NCBI GenBank assembly: GCA_047517285.1
Contig: JAKZTE010000009.1
Span: 1-64,000 of the forward strand
Length of the DNA: 64,000 nucleotides
From: UBA57 sp963577725
GTDB lineage: Archaea; Thermoproteota; Nitrososphaeria; Nitrososphaerales; UBA57
Direction: 5' to 3'
Shown here: piece after piece, positions 45,942 through 52,102 of the stretch
Layout: each line of letters begins with the position of its first letter
How positions within the stretch are numbered: the first letter of the stretch is position 1
Program-made: the position numbers and the translations under genes
The notes under the pieces: generated by a model
Told to the model about the DNA's origin: nothing
What the model saw: the letters and a program-made list of their open reading frames with translations, nothing else
Databases searched by the model: none

Positions 45942-46034
45942 TTTCGATTATATACATCCTGAATAGAATTAGGACAAACTTATGAATGCATTAAAAATAG
46001 AAATTGTAAAAATAATTATGAACTCTCGGCGCAT

Positions 46035-46349
46035 CTATTTGCTAGAAAGATTGACTTCGATGAATACGTCTTCTGGAACTTTGAGTCGCATGAGCTGTCT
46101 CATGGTTCGGTCGTCGGCATCCAGATCAATCAGGCGCCTGTGGATACGGAGCTGCCATCTATCAAAAGTGCTAGTGCCGTTTCCAGACGGAGCCTTTCGA
46201 GTGGTAATTTTGAGTTTTTTCGTAGGAAGTGGCTGTGGGCCGCGTGCTTTGATACCTGTGCGGTCGGTGATGTCTTTAATCTCCTTGCAAACTACCTGCA
46301 GGTTGGGAAGATTGCTGCTAGTTAACTTGATCCTTGCGGTTTGAGCCAT
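46035..46349 (-). CDS. rpsJ: 30S ribosomal protein S10
   Basis: 104 residues: ARIKLTSSNLPNLQVVCKEIKDITDRTGIKARGPQPLPTKKLKITTRKAP and WQLRIHRRLIDLDADDRTMRQLMRLKVPEDVFIEV match archaeal S10. It lies downstream of tRNA-Ser on the opposite strand; no EF1A gene is adjacent in this window, which is unlike the common archaeal EF1A-S10 pairing. Confidence 0.96.
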   Translation of the reverse strand: MAQTARIKLTSSNLPNLQVVCKEIKDITDRTGIKARGPQPLPTKKLKITTRKAPSGNGTSTFDRWQLRIHRRLIDLDADDRTMRQLMRLKVPEDVFIEVNLSSK

Positions 46350-46436
46350 GTTTCTTTTATTATATTGTATGTTCGGGTATTTGAATTTTGCATTTGGGCG
46401 AAAAGAACAAATACAAATGAAAAAATTTATAGCTCA

Positions 46437-47057
46437 ATGCTAAAAGCTGTTTTATTCGATCTAGATGGAACGATAATAGATTCCAACAACGCAATATTTG
46501 AGACGTATAAGCAAGTGGCGGTCAGACTCGGAGTCGAGTCTCCGGACATCGAAGTCCTAAGAGGGCTGTTGGGCCAGCCTTCGCATTTGAATTTACCCCT
46601 GCTGTTCGGGGACAGGAAGGATGCAAGGCCAATCTATAATGAAGTGGTAGTAAAGACTCATGAGAATTTATCCACATTGCCCCATGTCAAGGAGACTTTA
46701 GAGAAGATAGACTTGCCGATGGGAATTGTGACGTCAAAAAGAAAGGCAAATGCAATCGAGGTGTTAGGAGAGCTGAATGATTATTTCGCAGTGTTGATAA
46801 CACCGGAACAGACCGTGAAACAGAAGCCTGATCCAGAGCCAATGCACTTGGCATGTAAGAAATTATCGGTTGAACCAGAAGAATGTGTTTACATCGGAGA
46901 CACGGTAAGAGATTATAAAACAGCGATGAATTCCGGTACAGGGTTTATTGCATTAGTAGACAAAGGTTCAACGGCAGAACAATTCAATGACGTAGATGCA
47001 AAATATCAGGTAACGTCGTTTGACATGATTCCGGACATGATAAAAAAGTTTTATTAG
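46437..47057 (+). CDS. HAD-family phosphatase (PGP/Gph-like)
   Basis: 206 residues from the ATG at MLKAVLFDLDGT; the frame is open 96 bases further up but that part is not conserved in character. HAD motifs: LFDLDGTIID (motif I nucleophile Asp), IVTSKRK (II), a Lys in EQTVKQKPDPEP (III) and YIGDTVRDYKTAMNSG (IV). A small alpha-helical cap follows motif I. Likely a sugar-phosphate or phosphoglycolate phosphatase; substrate unknown. Confidence 0.9.
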   Translation: MLKAVLFDLDGTIIDSNNAIFETYKQVAVRLGVESPDIEVLRGLLGQPSHLNLPLLFGDRKDARPIYNEVVVKTHENLSTLPHVKETLEKIDLPMGIVTSKRKANAIEVLGELNDYFAVLITPEQTVKQKPDPEPMHLACKKLSVEPEECVYIGDTVRDYKTAMNSGTGFIALVDKGSTAEQFNDVDAKYQVTSFDMIPDMIKKFY

Positions 47058-47081
47058 TAAATTTACTCCAGTATATCATAA

Positions 47082-47243
47082 TTGACTTTTGAAGTAATTT
47101 GTGATAATTGTGGACATATGATATATCAAGGAATGGAATTGAGATATGTCAACGATGTTGTCAAATCAAATAATGGAAAATGTAGAAGTTGCAATAGTTC
47201 GTTTTCAAAAAGAGAATTCAAGACAGAAATAATTAGAAAATAG
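47082..47243 (+). CDS. Mini zinc-ribbon protein
   Basis: A 53-residue frame starting at TTG, reading MTFEVICDNCGHMIYQG, then ELRYVNDVVKSNNGKCRSC and NSSFSKREFKTEIIRK. The paired CxxC motifs (CDNCG and CRSCN, about 25 residues apart) form a zinc-ribbon. It stops one base before the convergent cofE stop. No family name known; such proteins are common archaeal accessory or transcription-related ribbons. The two CxxC knuckles and compact placement argue that it is genuine. Confidence 0.75.
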   Translation: MTFEVICDNCGHMIYQGMELRYVNDVVKSNNGKCRSCNSSFSKREFKTEIIRK

Positions 47244-47244
47244 A

Positions 47245-48021
47245 TTAGATTTTAGAATTAGAAAGTCCCTTGATAAATATACATTCGTCAAACCCAACAG
47301 AGAATGTCTGACTGGATTGTTCATCGTCAGAAACCACTAGGTTGCTATCGCGTATAATCACTATAGGAACAGATTCATCGCATTCGCCCATGAGCAATTG
47401 GGCTGCCGAGCTCAAATCGTCGGCAATGGCTTTTTGAGTAACGCGGATAGAATTGCCAAAAAGATCGGTTTTTCCGCGTTCGTCTTCAATGGGTTTTATT
47501 CCAGAAGAGGCGATAGCCACGCCAGTAGTGCCGATACGGGTAGGCATCAGCCTGCTATCAGTGATAATAATTGCATTTTCAGTGTTGAATGATTTTTTAA
47601 TTTCAGACTTTAGAGTTTTTGCCGATTTAAAGGAATCTTCTGGATATAGAATTGCATGTCCAGGCATTATATTCGACGTATCGATCCCTGCATTAGGGAC
47701 CAGAATGCCGTCTTTGAAAGTTAGGACGAATCCATCAAAGCCATAGAAGATTTTATCGGATTCTTGAACTATCAACTCGGATAAATGTGGATCAATGTTA
47801 TATTTTTCAGCTATTTCAGTTGCGTAAGAACCTACGTCTACGTCAGAGAGTTTAACGTATCGTCCTTCAGACAATGCAACAAATTTACTAGAAATACAAA
47901 GTATATCGCCGTCTTTTAACTCTGCAGAGTTACTTTCAAGTGATTTGGAAATCAGATCAAGCAGGCTGAATTTTGTATCCTGTCTTGGGACTTTAATAGG
48001 CAGTAATTTAATTTGATTCAA
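47245..48021 (-). CDS. cofE: Coenzyme F420-0:L-glutamate ligase
   Basis: 258 residues. It adds glutamates to F420-0 using GTP. Recognisable segments: DGDILCISSKFVALSEGRYVKL, ELIVQESDKIFYGFDGFVLTFKDGILVPNAGIDTSN, ITDSRLMPTRIGTTGVAIASSGIKPIEDERGKTDLFG. Two acidic metal sites (NAGIDTSN; ITDSR) are present. It implies F420 use. RidA precedes it by 16 bases on the same strand. Confidence 0.95.
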   Translation of the reverse strand: MNQIKLLPIKVPRQDTKFSLLDLISKSLESNSAELKDGDILCISSKFVALSEGRYVKLSDVDVGSYATEIAEKYNIDPHLSELIVQESDKIFYGFDGFVLTFKDGILVPNAGIDTSNIMPGHAILYPEDSFKSAKTLKSEIKKSFNTENAIIITDSRLMPTRIGTTGVAIASSGIKPIEDERGKTDLFGNSIRVTQKAIADDLSSAAQLLMGECDESVPIVIIRDSNLVVSDDEQSSQTFSVGFDECIFIKGLSNSKI

Positions 48022-48037
48022 GGTTCTAACTTTTCAT

Positions 48038-48490
48038 TTATTCGACTTGAAATATAACATCTAATTCGACGGAAGAGTCCATCGGGAGGGAGTTACTGCC
48101 AATTGCAATTCTTGCATGTTGCCCTGCTTCTCCAAACAATTTACCGAATAGATCAGATGCCCCATTGATTACTTTTGGATGGTCCACGAAAGTATCGATG
48201 CAGTTAACATATCCAGAAACTTTAACAATCCGCTTAACATCGTCCAACGAGCCAATTTCTGCTTTAATTACACTCAAAGCGTTCAAGGCGCAGACTTTTG
48301 CGCGTTCATAGCCTTCTTCCACGGATATATCAGAACCCAATTTTCCTGTAAGAAGATTGCCATCAATAAAAGGAACCTGGCCAGAAATGAAAACTAAGTC
48401 ATTTATTCTAAGCGACGGGATATATGAGCCTGCGGGTTTTGGAACTCCTGGGAGTGCAAGCCCAAGTGAAACTAACTTTTCCTCAATCAT
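48038..48490 (-). CDS. RidA/YjgF family protein
   Basis: 150 residues: VPKPAGSYIPSLRINDLVFISGQVPFIDGNLLTGKLG, and the C-terminal FGEAGQHARIAIGSNSLPMDSSVELDVIF. Trimeric family that hydrolyses reactive enamines/imines; the catalytic arginine of GQHARIAIG is present. This is the longer subfamily (about 150 rather than 125 residues). Confidence 0.9.
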   Translation of the reverse strand: MIEEKLVSLGLALPGVPKPAGSYIPSLRINDLVFISGQVPFIDGNLLTGKLGSDISVEEGYERAKVCALNALSVIKAEIGSLDDVKRIVKVSGYVNCIDTFVDHPKVINGASDLFGKLFGEAGQHARIAIGSNSLPMDSSVELDVIFQVE

Positions 48491-48572
48491 GAGTGATTTT
48501 AAGCGGTTGTGTTATTAATGTTTTAACAAAAAGATATATTCAAGCAAAAAAGATGAAGGTTGTAATAAAAAT

Positions 48573-49817
48573 TTGGTAGACTTTGTTAGTTTAACAGTGT
48601 TAGTTGTTTTAGTTATTTTATCAGCAATTTCATCAGGAAGTGAAACTGCGTTAGTTTCATTAAACAAGATAAAAGTAAAAACACTTTATGAACAAAAAAA
48701 GAAAGGCTCTGGATCATTATTTAGATTAAAGAAAGAGCCGAAAAAACTCATTACAACGATTTTAATATGGAATAATCTTGTGAATATCAGTGCTGCATCG
48801 TTAGCTACAAGCATAGCGATTGAAGAATTTGGATCGAATGGGCTTGGAATAGCCACAGGAGTTATGACTTTGACAATACTGATTTTCGGGGAGATAATTC
48901 CAAAATCATATTCCACCGTCAACAATGAAAGATTTTCATTATTTATTTCAAGACCGATAGAGATTATCGTGAAGGTATTATCCCCATTTACAATACCATT
49001 AATGAGATTGTCAGATTTCCTACTAGGGGATTCAAGCATAGACGTAAACCCAACATTAACAGAAGACGAAATAAAAACAATATTGGATGTAGGGGAACAA
49101 GAGAATATTATTGAAAAACATGAAATTGAATACATCAGAGGCGTATTGAAATCCGGGGATACCACTGCAAGAGAGGTTATGGTTCCTAGAAAAAAGATGT
49201 TCGTTCTAGATTCAAAGATGGACATCAATCAATCCATAACAGAGATGGTAGACAGTGGATATACGAGAGCGCCGCTCATAAACGAATCCAAGGACAACAT
49301 AGTAGGAATTGTCCATTTGAAACAGATGCTCATTGAGCAAAAGAAAGGCAATGGAGAAGTAGGAGTGTTGCAGATATCAAGAAAACCAATATTTGTATCT
49401 CAAAGAGAGATAGTAGGAGACTTGCTCAGAGAACTGCAGTCAAAGAGGGTTCACATGGCAATCGTATTGGATGAATTCGAGGGCGTGGAGGGATTGTTAA
49501 CTCTAGAAGACTTGGTCGAGGAGATCGTAGGCGAGATAATAGATGAAAGTGAGAATGTCTTCCCTACGATAAAACGTGCAGATCACAATACAATAATAGC
49601 CACTGGCGAAACGAAAATTGAGGAGATAGAGGAATATTTCAAGATGGATTTCAAGAAAAGTGGAAAATATGACTTTTCAAATGTGAATGGGATACTTCAT
49701 GATTTCTTAAAAGACATTCCAAGAAAAGGAGACAGGATAGAAACAAGCGGGTTGTTATTTGTTGTGGATGAAGTCGAGAATAATGCCGCAGACAAAGTAA
49801 GCATTACCAAGATCTAG
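48573..49817 (+). CDS. CorC/CNNM-type membrane protein (DUF21-CBS-CorC_HlyC)
   Basis: 414 residues starting at TTG. DUF21 membrane domain with three to four helices (LTVLVVLVILSAISSGSETALVSLNKIKVK, WNNLVNISAASLATSIAIEEFGSNGLG...ILIFGEIIPKSYS), two CBS motifs (REVMVPRKKMFVLDS; VGIVHLKQM) and a C-terminal CorC_HlyC domain (FEGVEGLLTLEDLVEEIVGEIIDE). Family members are Mg2+/Co2+ efflux or transport proteins. The EGVEGLLTLEDLVEEIVGEI block is highly conserved. Confidence 0.93.
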   Translation: MVDFVSLTVLVVLVILSAISSGSETALVSLNKIKVKTLYEQKKKGSGSLFRLKKEPKKLITTILIWNNLVNISAASLATSIAIEEFGSNGLGIATGVMTLTILIFGEIIPKSYSTVNNERFSLFISRPIEIIVKVLSPFTIPLMRLSDFLLGDSSIDVNPTLTEDEIKTILDVGEQENIIEKHEIEYIRGVLKSGDTTAREVMVPRKKMFVLDSKMDINQSITEMVDSGYTRAPLINESKDNIVGIVHLKQMLIEQKKGNGEVGVLQISRKPIFVSQREIVGDLLRELQSKRVHMAIVLDEFEGVEGLLTLEDLVEEIVGEIIDESENVFPTIKRADHNTIIATGETKIEEIEEYFKMDFKKSGKYDFSNVNGILHDFLKDIPRKGDRIETSGLLFVVDEVENNAADKVSITKI

Positions 49818-49872
49818 GAATAAACCGTACAACAGATATATTCGATGCAGGATAAATCAATAACATAGAACC

Positions 49873-50403
49873 ATGGATTTATTTGCAGTTTTTATCGAAA
49901 ATTTATCCCAATTAGGATATCTTGGGGCTTTATTAGCAGGGTTTCTTGGCTCCAGCACACTATTCTTTTCGGTATTCCCGTCGTTCATAACAATTCCAAT
50001 AATCGGATCGCAATTGAATCCCGTGTTAGTCGGCATAATGGCAGGGCTTGGCGCAGGAGTTGGGCAGTATCTTCACTATTATATCGGAGTAGGGGGAAGA
50101 AAATTATTTGAGAATAAATCTCTGTTTGGGAAAAAAATTTCGCTGGGAAGATTTAAATTTCCAAGACTTTACAGGCGAAATCGAAAGCCGATAGATTGGG
50201 AAGAAAAAATAAGGAAGTACGGAGTAGGGATAATTTTTATTTTTGCGGCGACGCCGTTGACGCCAGACGATATTCTTTGGATACCGCTGGGAATGATGGG
50301 CTATCCGAAATTAAGGGCGCTAATAGCTGCAATACTCGGCAAGATTGTATTAAATTTAATGTATGCGTATACCGGATTCTTCGGAATAGAATTATTAATG
50401 TGA
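49873..50403 (+). CDS. VTT/YqaA-like membrane protein
   Basis: 176 residues with about four to five membrane helices (LGALLAGFLGSSTLFFSVFPSFITIPIIG, PVLVGIMAGLGAGVGQYLHYYIGVGG, GVGIIFIFAATPLTPDDILWIPLGMMGYPKLRALIAA). The G-rich reentrant part and the TPLTPDDILWIPLGMMGY segment fit the VTT (DedA/SNARE-associated) family, whose archaeal members may handle lipid transport. The C-terminal end lies six bases from the opposite-strand tRNA-Met 3' end. Confidence 0.75.
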   Translation: MDLFAVFIENLSQLGYLGALLAGFLGSSTLFFSVFPSFITIPIIGSQLNPVLVGIMAGLGAGVGQYLHYYIGVGGRKLFENKSLFGKKISLGRFKFPRLYRRNRKPIDWEEKIRKYGVGIIFIFAATPLTPDDILWIPLGMMGYPKLRALIAAILGKIVLNLMYAYTGFFGIELLM

Positions 50404-50422
50404 TTGAATGCCGGGAGTGGGT

Positions 50423-50435
50423 CTTTCGTATAAAT
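50423..50435 (-). other. tRNA-Met T-loop intron (59/60, 13 bases)
   Basis: On the minus strand attтatacgaaag-type 13-mer lying between TTCGAA and A-CCCAC. The helix TTCG/CGAA is stacked directly on the T-stem GTGGG/CCCAC with bulges AA|A and AG|A, a textbook bulge-helix-bulge. Confidence 0.85.
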
Positions 50436-50464
50436 TTCGAACCCACGACCTCCAGATTATGAGT

Positions 50465-50485
50465 AACGCCCTTGTACTATGGAGG
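50465..50485 (-). other. tRNA-Met anticodon-arm intron (30/31, 21 bases)
   Basis: Central helix CGCC/GGCG, bulges AG|C and TT|A, outer helix GAG/CTC. Excision gives a five-pair anticodon stem whose last pair is A31-T39 and the loop CTCATAA. The intron itself contains CTCCATA, a decoy resembling the CTCATAA loop. Confidence 0.85.
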
Positions 50486-50509
50486 CTGGCGCTCTAACCA
50501 GGCTGAGCT

Positions 50510-50522
50510 TTCGAGTAAACAA
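50510..50522 (-). other. tRNA-Met intron at 8/9 (13 bases)
   Basis: Intron TTGTTTACTCGAA on the minus strand. Exonic acceptor CGGG pairs with intronic CTCG; bulges GT|T and AA|A; outer helix AGC/GCT. Removal restores T8-A9. While this motif is formed, the 5' acceptor strand cannot pair with the 3' strand. Confidence 0.85.
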
Positions 50523-50536
50523 ACCCCGGCTTCTTG

Positions 50537-50543
50537 CCCCGGC
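50537..50543 (-). other. Leader copy of the tRNA-Met 5' acceptor strand
   Basis: GCCGGGG on the minus strand, an exact repeat of the mature 5' acceptor strand, starting 13 bases before the mature 5' end. It is not followed by T8. It can make seven pairs with the TCCCGGC 3' acceptor strand in the precursor. The same arrangement occurs at tRNA-Thr. Confidence 0.8.
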
Positions 50544-50568
50544 ACACAATACAAAAAATTTTCTGTGC

Positions 50569-50694
50569 CTAATAAATGAATGTCGAAAGCGCAATAACAA
50601 TAGTTTCTCTGTTTAATCGTATCATGATTCCAGTCAGGATATCCATAGCTCCCAAAGCAAGGACGCTTCCAGTCAAAATGCTGTCAACAAGCAA
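50569..50694 (-). CDS. Small hydrophobic open frame, possibly a gene remnant
   Basis: 41 codons from a TTG start, with a TAA stop upstream in frame. The product (LLVDSILTGSVLALGAM then DILTGIMIRLN and a short tail) would span a membrane once. Base composition is noticeably richer in G and C than the surrounding DNA, which fits a coding relic of a longer gene. No ATG start and no family recognised, so it may not be expressed. Confidence 0.3.
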   Translation of the reverse strand: MLVDSILTGSVLALGAMDILTGIMIRLNRETIVIALSTFIY

Positions 50695-50764
50695 CTGGGG
50701 AAGATTTACGAGAACCGCAAATTAAATATCAGCAACTAGAATTTCATAGTTTTGATGGATAATC

Positions 50765-50774
50765 TTTATATAAC
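50765..50774 (+). promoter_or_regulatory. TATA box ahead of the candidate structured RNA
   Basis: tttatataac, a strong archaeal TATA match. Transcription would begin near 50795, just at the first hairpin of the candidate RNA. No annotated gene lies downstream on this strand before the tRNA-Thr locus. Confidence 0.5.
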
Positions 50775-50788
50775 TCAATTATGCAAAT

Positions 50789-50970
50789 CGGCATATCATA
50801 TTACGCCGTCAAAAGCTGACAATGGTGAAGAAGAAAAATATGAAAACAAAATGGTCTTACGCGACTAAATGGTCGTACGTGACTACATGAACCTACGAAA
50901 TGTAGGATTTGCAGAGAAAAATTGACATGCTGGTGAACAATCAGCATGAAAAACTGCAATTTTTTGATAA
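50789..50970 (+). ncRNA. Candidate structured small RNA
   Basis: Downstream of a TATA box there are, in order, the hairpins CGGC/GCCG (50789-50808), GTCA/TGAC (50808-50820), two similar GTC...GAC elements inside an 18-base tandem repeat (50849-50884), CCTAC/GTAGG (50892-50906) and CATGCTG/CAGCATG with a nine-base loop (50926-50948), ending near a T-run at 50960. The density of perfect short stems in AT-rich DNA suggests an RNA. A 22-codon frame (50822-50890) with the repeat TKWSY is an alternative reading. No known RNA family recognised. Confidence 0.4.
50849..50884. repeat. 18-base tandem repeat in the intergenic region
   Basis: Two adjacent copies, aaatggtcttacgcgact and aaatggtcgtacgtgact, with two differences. 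The bases GTC and GAC that could pair within each unit are unchanged. Confidence 0.8.
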
Positions 50971-51072
50971 TTATATAGAAAAATTAAGATTTTTAATCGA
51001 TATAGGTCAATTTTAAGAGATTTACAATTGAAATAAAGCCTCGGCCGGGATTTGAACCCGGGACCTTTTCCT

Positions 51073-51082
51073 TTTTGTCGTA
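51073..51082 (-). other. tRNA-Thr anticodon-loop intron (37/38, 10 bases)
   Basis: Intron TACGACAAAA on the minus strand with bulges TA|T and AA|A stacked on the TTTCC/GGAAA stem. The central helix has only three pairs. At ten bases it would be among the shortest archaeal tRNA introns; boundaries could shift. Confidence 0.6.
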
Positions 51083-51113
51083 TACCAAGGAAACGCTCTA
51101 GCCATGCTGAGCT

Positions 51114-51126
51114 ATCTCGCAGATGA
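51114..51126 (-). other. tRNA-Thr intron at 8/9 (13 bases)
   Basis: Intron TCATCTGCGAGAT on the minus strand. Acceptor bases CTCG pair with CGAG in the intron; bulges GT|T and AT|A. Same position, length and geometry as the first tRNA-Met intron, though the sequences differ. Confidence 0.85.
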
Positions 51127-51138
51127 ACCGAGGCAGAG

Positions 51139-51145
51139 CCGAGGC
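51139..51145 (-). other. Leader copy of the tRNA-Thr 5' acceptor strand
   Basis: GCCTCGG on the minus strand, an exact repeat of the mature acceptor strand, 11 bases upstream of it. It can pair fully with CCGAGGC at the tRNA 3' end. Parallel to the copy at tRNA-Met. Confidence 0.8.
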
Positions 51146-51169
51146 AATATTAGGAAATGAATTCCGTTA

Positions 51170-52087
51170 TTAATCTGTTTTTCCACTGCCGATAATTCGT
51201 ATGGATTTTGATTCAGGCTTTAATAATACGCAGATATCGTTCGGAAGGACGACAATTGGCTTATCGAGTTTTAGCTTCATAGGAGAAACAGAGATAAATT
51301 TTCCGGCCTTTACCTGCATGCCGATGCTTACGAGGCACATTTCGTTCTCCGAGATCTCGTTCTTGTAGAACGGACTTGGTTTGAAATCAAGCTCTATCTC
51401 TTCGACAACTTTGACTGAATCATCGTTCGACAAAATATCTCCTCGTGTGACATCGTCGGGTTTCAGATTCTTCAAAGAGAACCCTACACGAGCGGGAGAC
51501 TGCACTTCTTTGACGTCGTCGTCGTGCATCTGTATGGATTTTACCATTGCCTCTGTGTTGGATGGATGGTGTGTGATTTTGTCGTACTGGGTTATTTTTC
51601 CAGACATCACTTTGCCGAGCACTACGGTTCCCACGCCCTTGACGTCGAAGCAGTGGTCTATGACGATGCAGGGGCTGCCGTCTTTTTCGATCACGGGCAG
51701 TTTCATCATCTCTTCCTTCAGATTATCAGGGTCAGCCTTCTTGTAGTTCTCCAACACGGTTCCCTTTATCATGGCGTCGAGTGTTGATTCGTCCACGTCA
51801 TATGAATGGCTCAATATCCCGTCTTTCTTTCCCAGGCAATCCAGGGCGACGATCTGTTCCCCAGTGAATTTATCCAGAGACGAGACATGGAACACGACAT
51901 ATTCAGACAGGTAGAGGGATTGCAGCAATGGCTGTATCTTATCAGGGAATCCGTTTGGGGCAACCCATGTACGGATTATATCGGAATCCTTTCGGTCATA
52001 CAGTGTCAGGTCAGAAGACGTTCCTTTCTTCCCAAAGTCATTTGCGATTGATTGGTCTCCCAATACCGTGAAGTTGATCGATTTCAT
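51170..52087 (-). CDS. EF1A/SelB-like protein with degenerate G domain
   Basis: 305 residues. Residues about 1-110 align in position with a translation-factor G domain (INFTVLGDQSIANDFGKKGTSSDLTLYDR) but lack the P-loop GHxDxGKS and the NKxD motif. Domain 2 (IDHCFDVKGVGTVVLGKVMSGKITQYDKI) and domain 3 (VEEIELDFKPSPFYKNEI...) are well kept. It should bind RNA or ribosome but not hydrolyse GTP in the standard way. It resembles the archaeal SelB-like paralogues described in the literature. It ends an operon running from the aldolase through acs. Confidence 0.85.
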   Translation of the reverse strand: MKSINFTVLGDQSIANDFGKKGTSSDLTLYDRKDSDIIRTWVAPNGFPDKIQPLLQSLYLSEYVVFHVSSLDKFTGEQIVALDCLGKKDGILSHSYDVDESTLDAMIKGTVLENYKKADPDNLKEEMMKLPVIEKDGSPCIVIDHCFDVKGVGTVVLGKVMSGKITQYDKITHHPSNTEAMVKSIQMHDDDVKEVQSPARVGFSLKNLKPDDVTRGDILSNDDSVKVVEEIELDFKPSPFYKNEISENEMCLVSIGMQVKAGKFISVSPMKLKLDKPIVVLPNDICVLLKPESKSIRIIGSGKTD

Positions 52088-52102
52088 TTCAGGCTCAGAG
52101 CT

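Larger units (their letters stand above)
50409..50530 (-). tRNA. Elongator tRNA-Met (anticodon CAT) with three introns
   Basis: Mature acceptor GCCGGGG (start at 50530) pairs with TCCCGGC, discriminator A. Removing three inserts restores a normal tRNA: positions 8/9 (T8 and A9 restored), 30/31 (CCAG|A CTCATAA T CTGG), and 59/60 in the T-loop (TTCGAA|A). Each insert obeys the rule helix-xx|x-loop-helix-xx|x: CGGG/CTCG with GT|T and AA|A; CGCC/GGCG with AG|C and TT|A; TTCG/CGAA with AA|A and AG|A. The D-arm GCTC-AGCCTGGTTA-GAGC is intact. The CAT anticodon and GTCGTGGG T-arm fit elongator Met; the 122-base gene codes a 75-base tRNA. Confidence 0.92.
50544..51036. other. Roughly 500-base region without a clear gene
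   Basis: Between the two minus-strand tRNA genes. The part 50569-50694 has a small hydrophobic open frame on the minus strand. The part 50765-50970 has a TATA box, an 18-base tandem repeat and several hairpins on the plus strand (separate entries). The remainder is AT-rich with no recognisable feature. SRP RNA, RNase P RNA and 5S rRNA signatures were looked for and not seen. Confidence 0.6.
51037..51134 (-). tRNA. tRNA-Thr (anticodon GGT) with two introns
   Basis: Acceptor GCCTCGG pairs with CCGAGGC; discriminator T. The D-arm GCTC-AGCATGGCTA-GAGC and T-arm CCGGG-TTCAAAT-CCCGG are intact. An insert of 13 bases at 8/9 follows the same rule as in tRNA-Met: CTCG/CGAG with GT|T and AT|A. The anticodon loop has 17 bases; taking out ten bases at 37/38 leaves TTGGTAA, anticodon GGT. 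That second intron has a weak motif (TTGG/ACAA, three pairs plus G-A), so Thr is the best but not the only reading. Confidence 0.85.

Noticed and set aside
45735..45962. Open frame of 75 codons over tRNA-Ser
   Set aside because: It covers a clear tRNA gene and has no protein-like features.
50459..50485. tRNA-Trp reading (CCA) of the 50409-50530 tRNA with a canonical 37/38 intron
   Set aside because: It would put T at position 37 and give no four-pair splice motif, whereas the 30/31 intron gives a perfect motif and the loop CTCATAA.
50544..51036. SRP RNA, RNase P RNA or 5S rRNA
   Set aside because: None of the conserved sequence blocks of these RNAs could be seen on either strand.
51073..51090. 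tRNA-Tyr reading (GTA) of the 51037-51134 tRNA
   Set aside because: Position 33 would not be T, and no bulge-helix motif supports that boundary; GGT after TT fits better.
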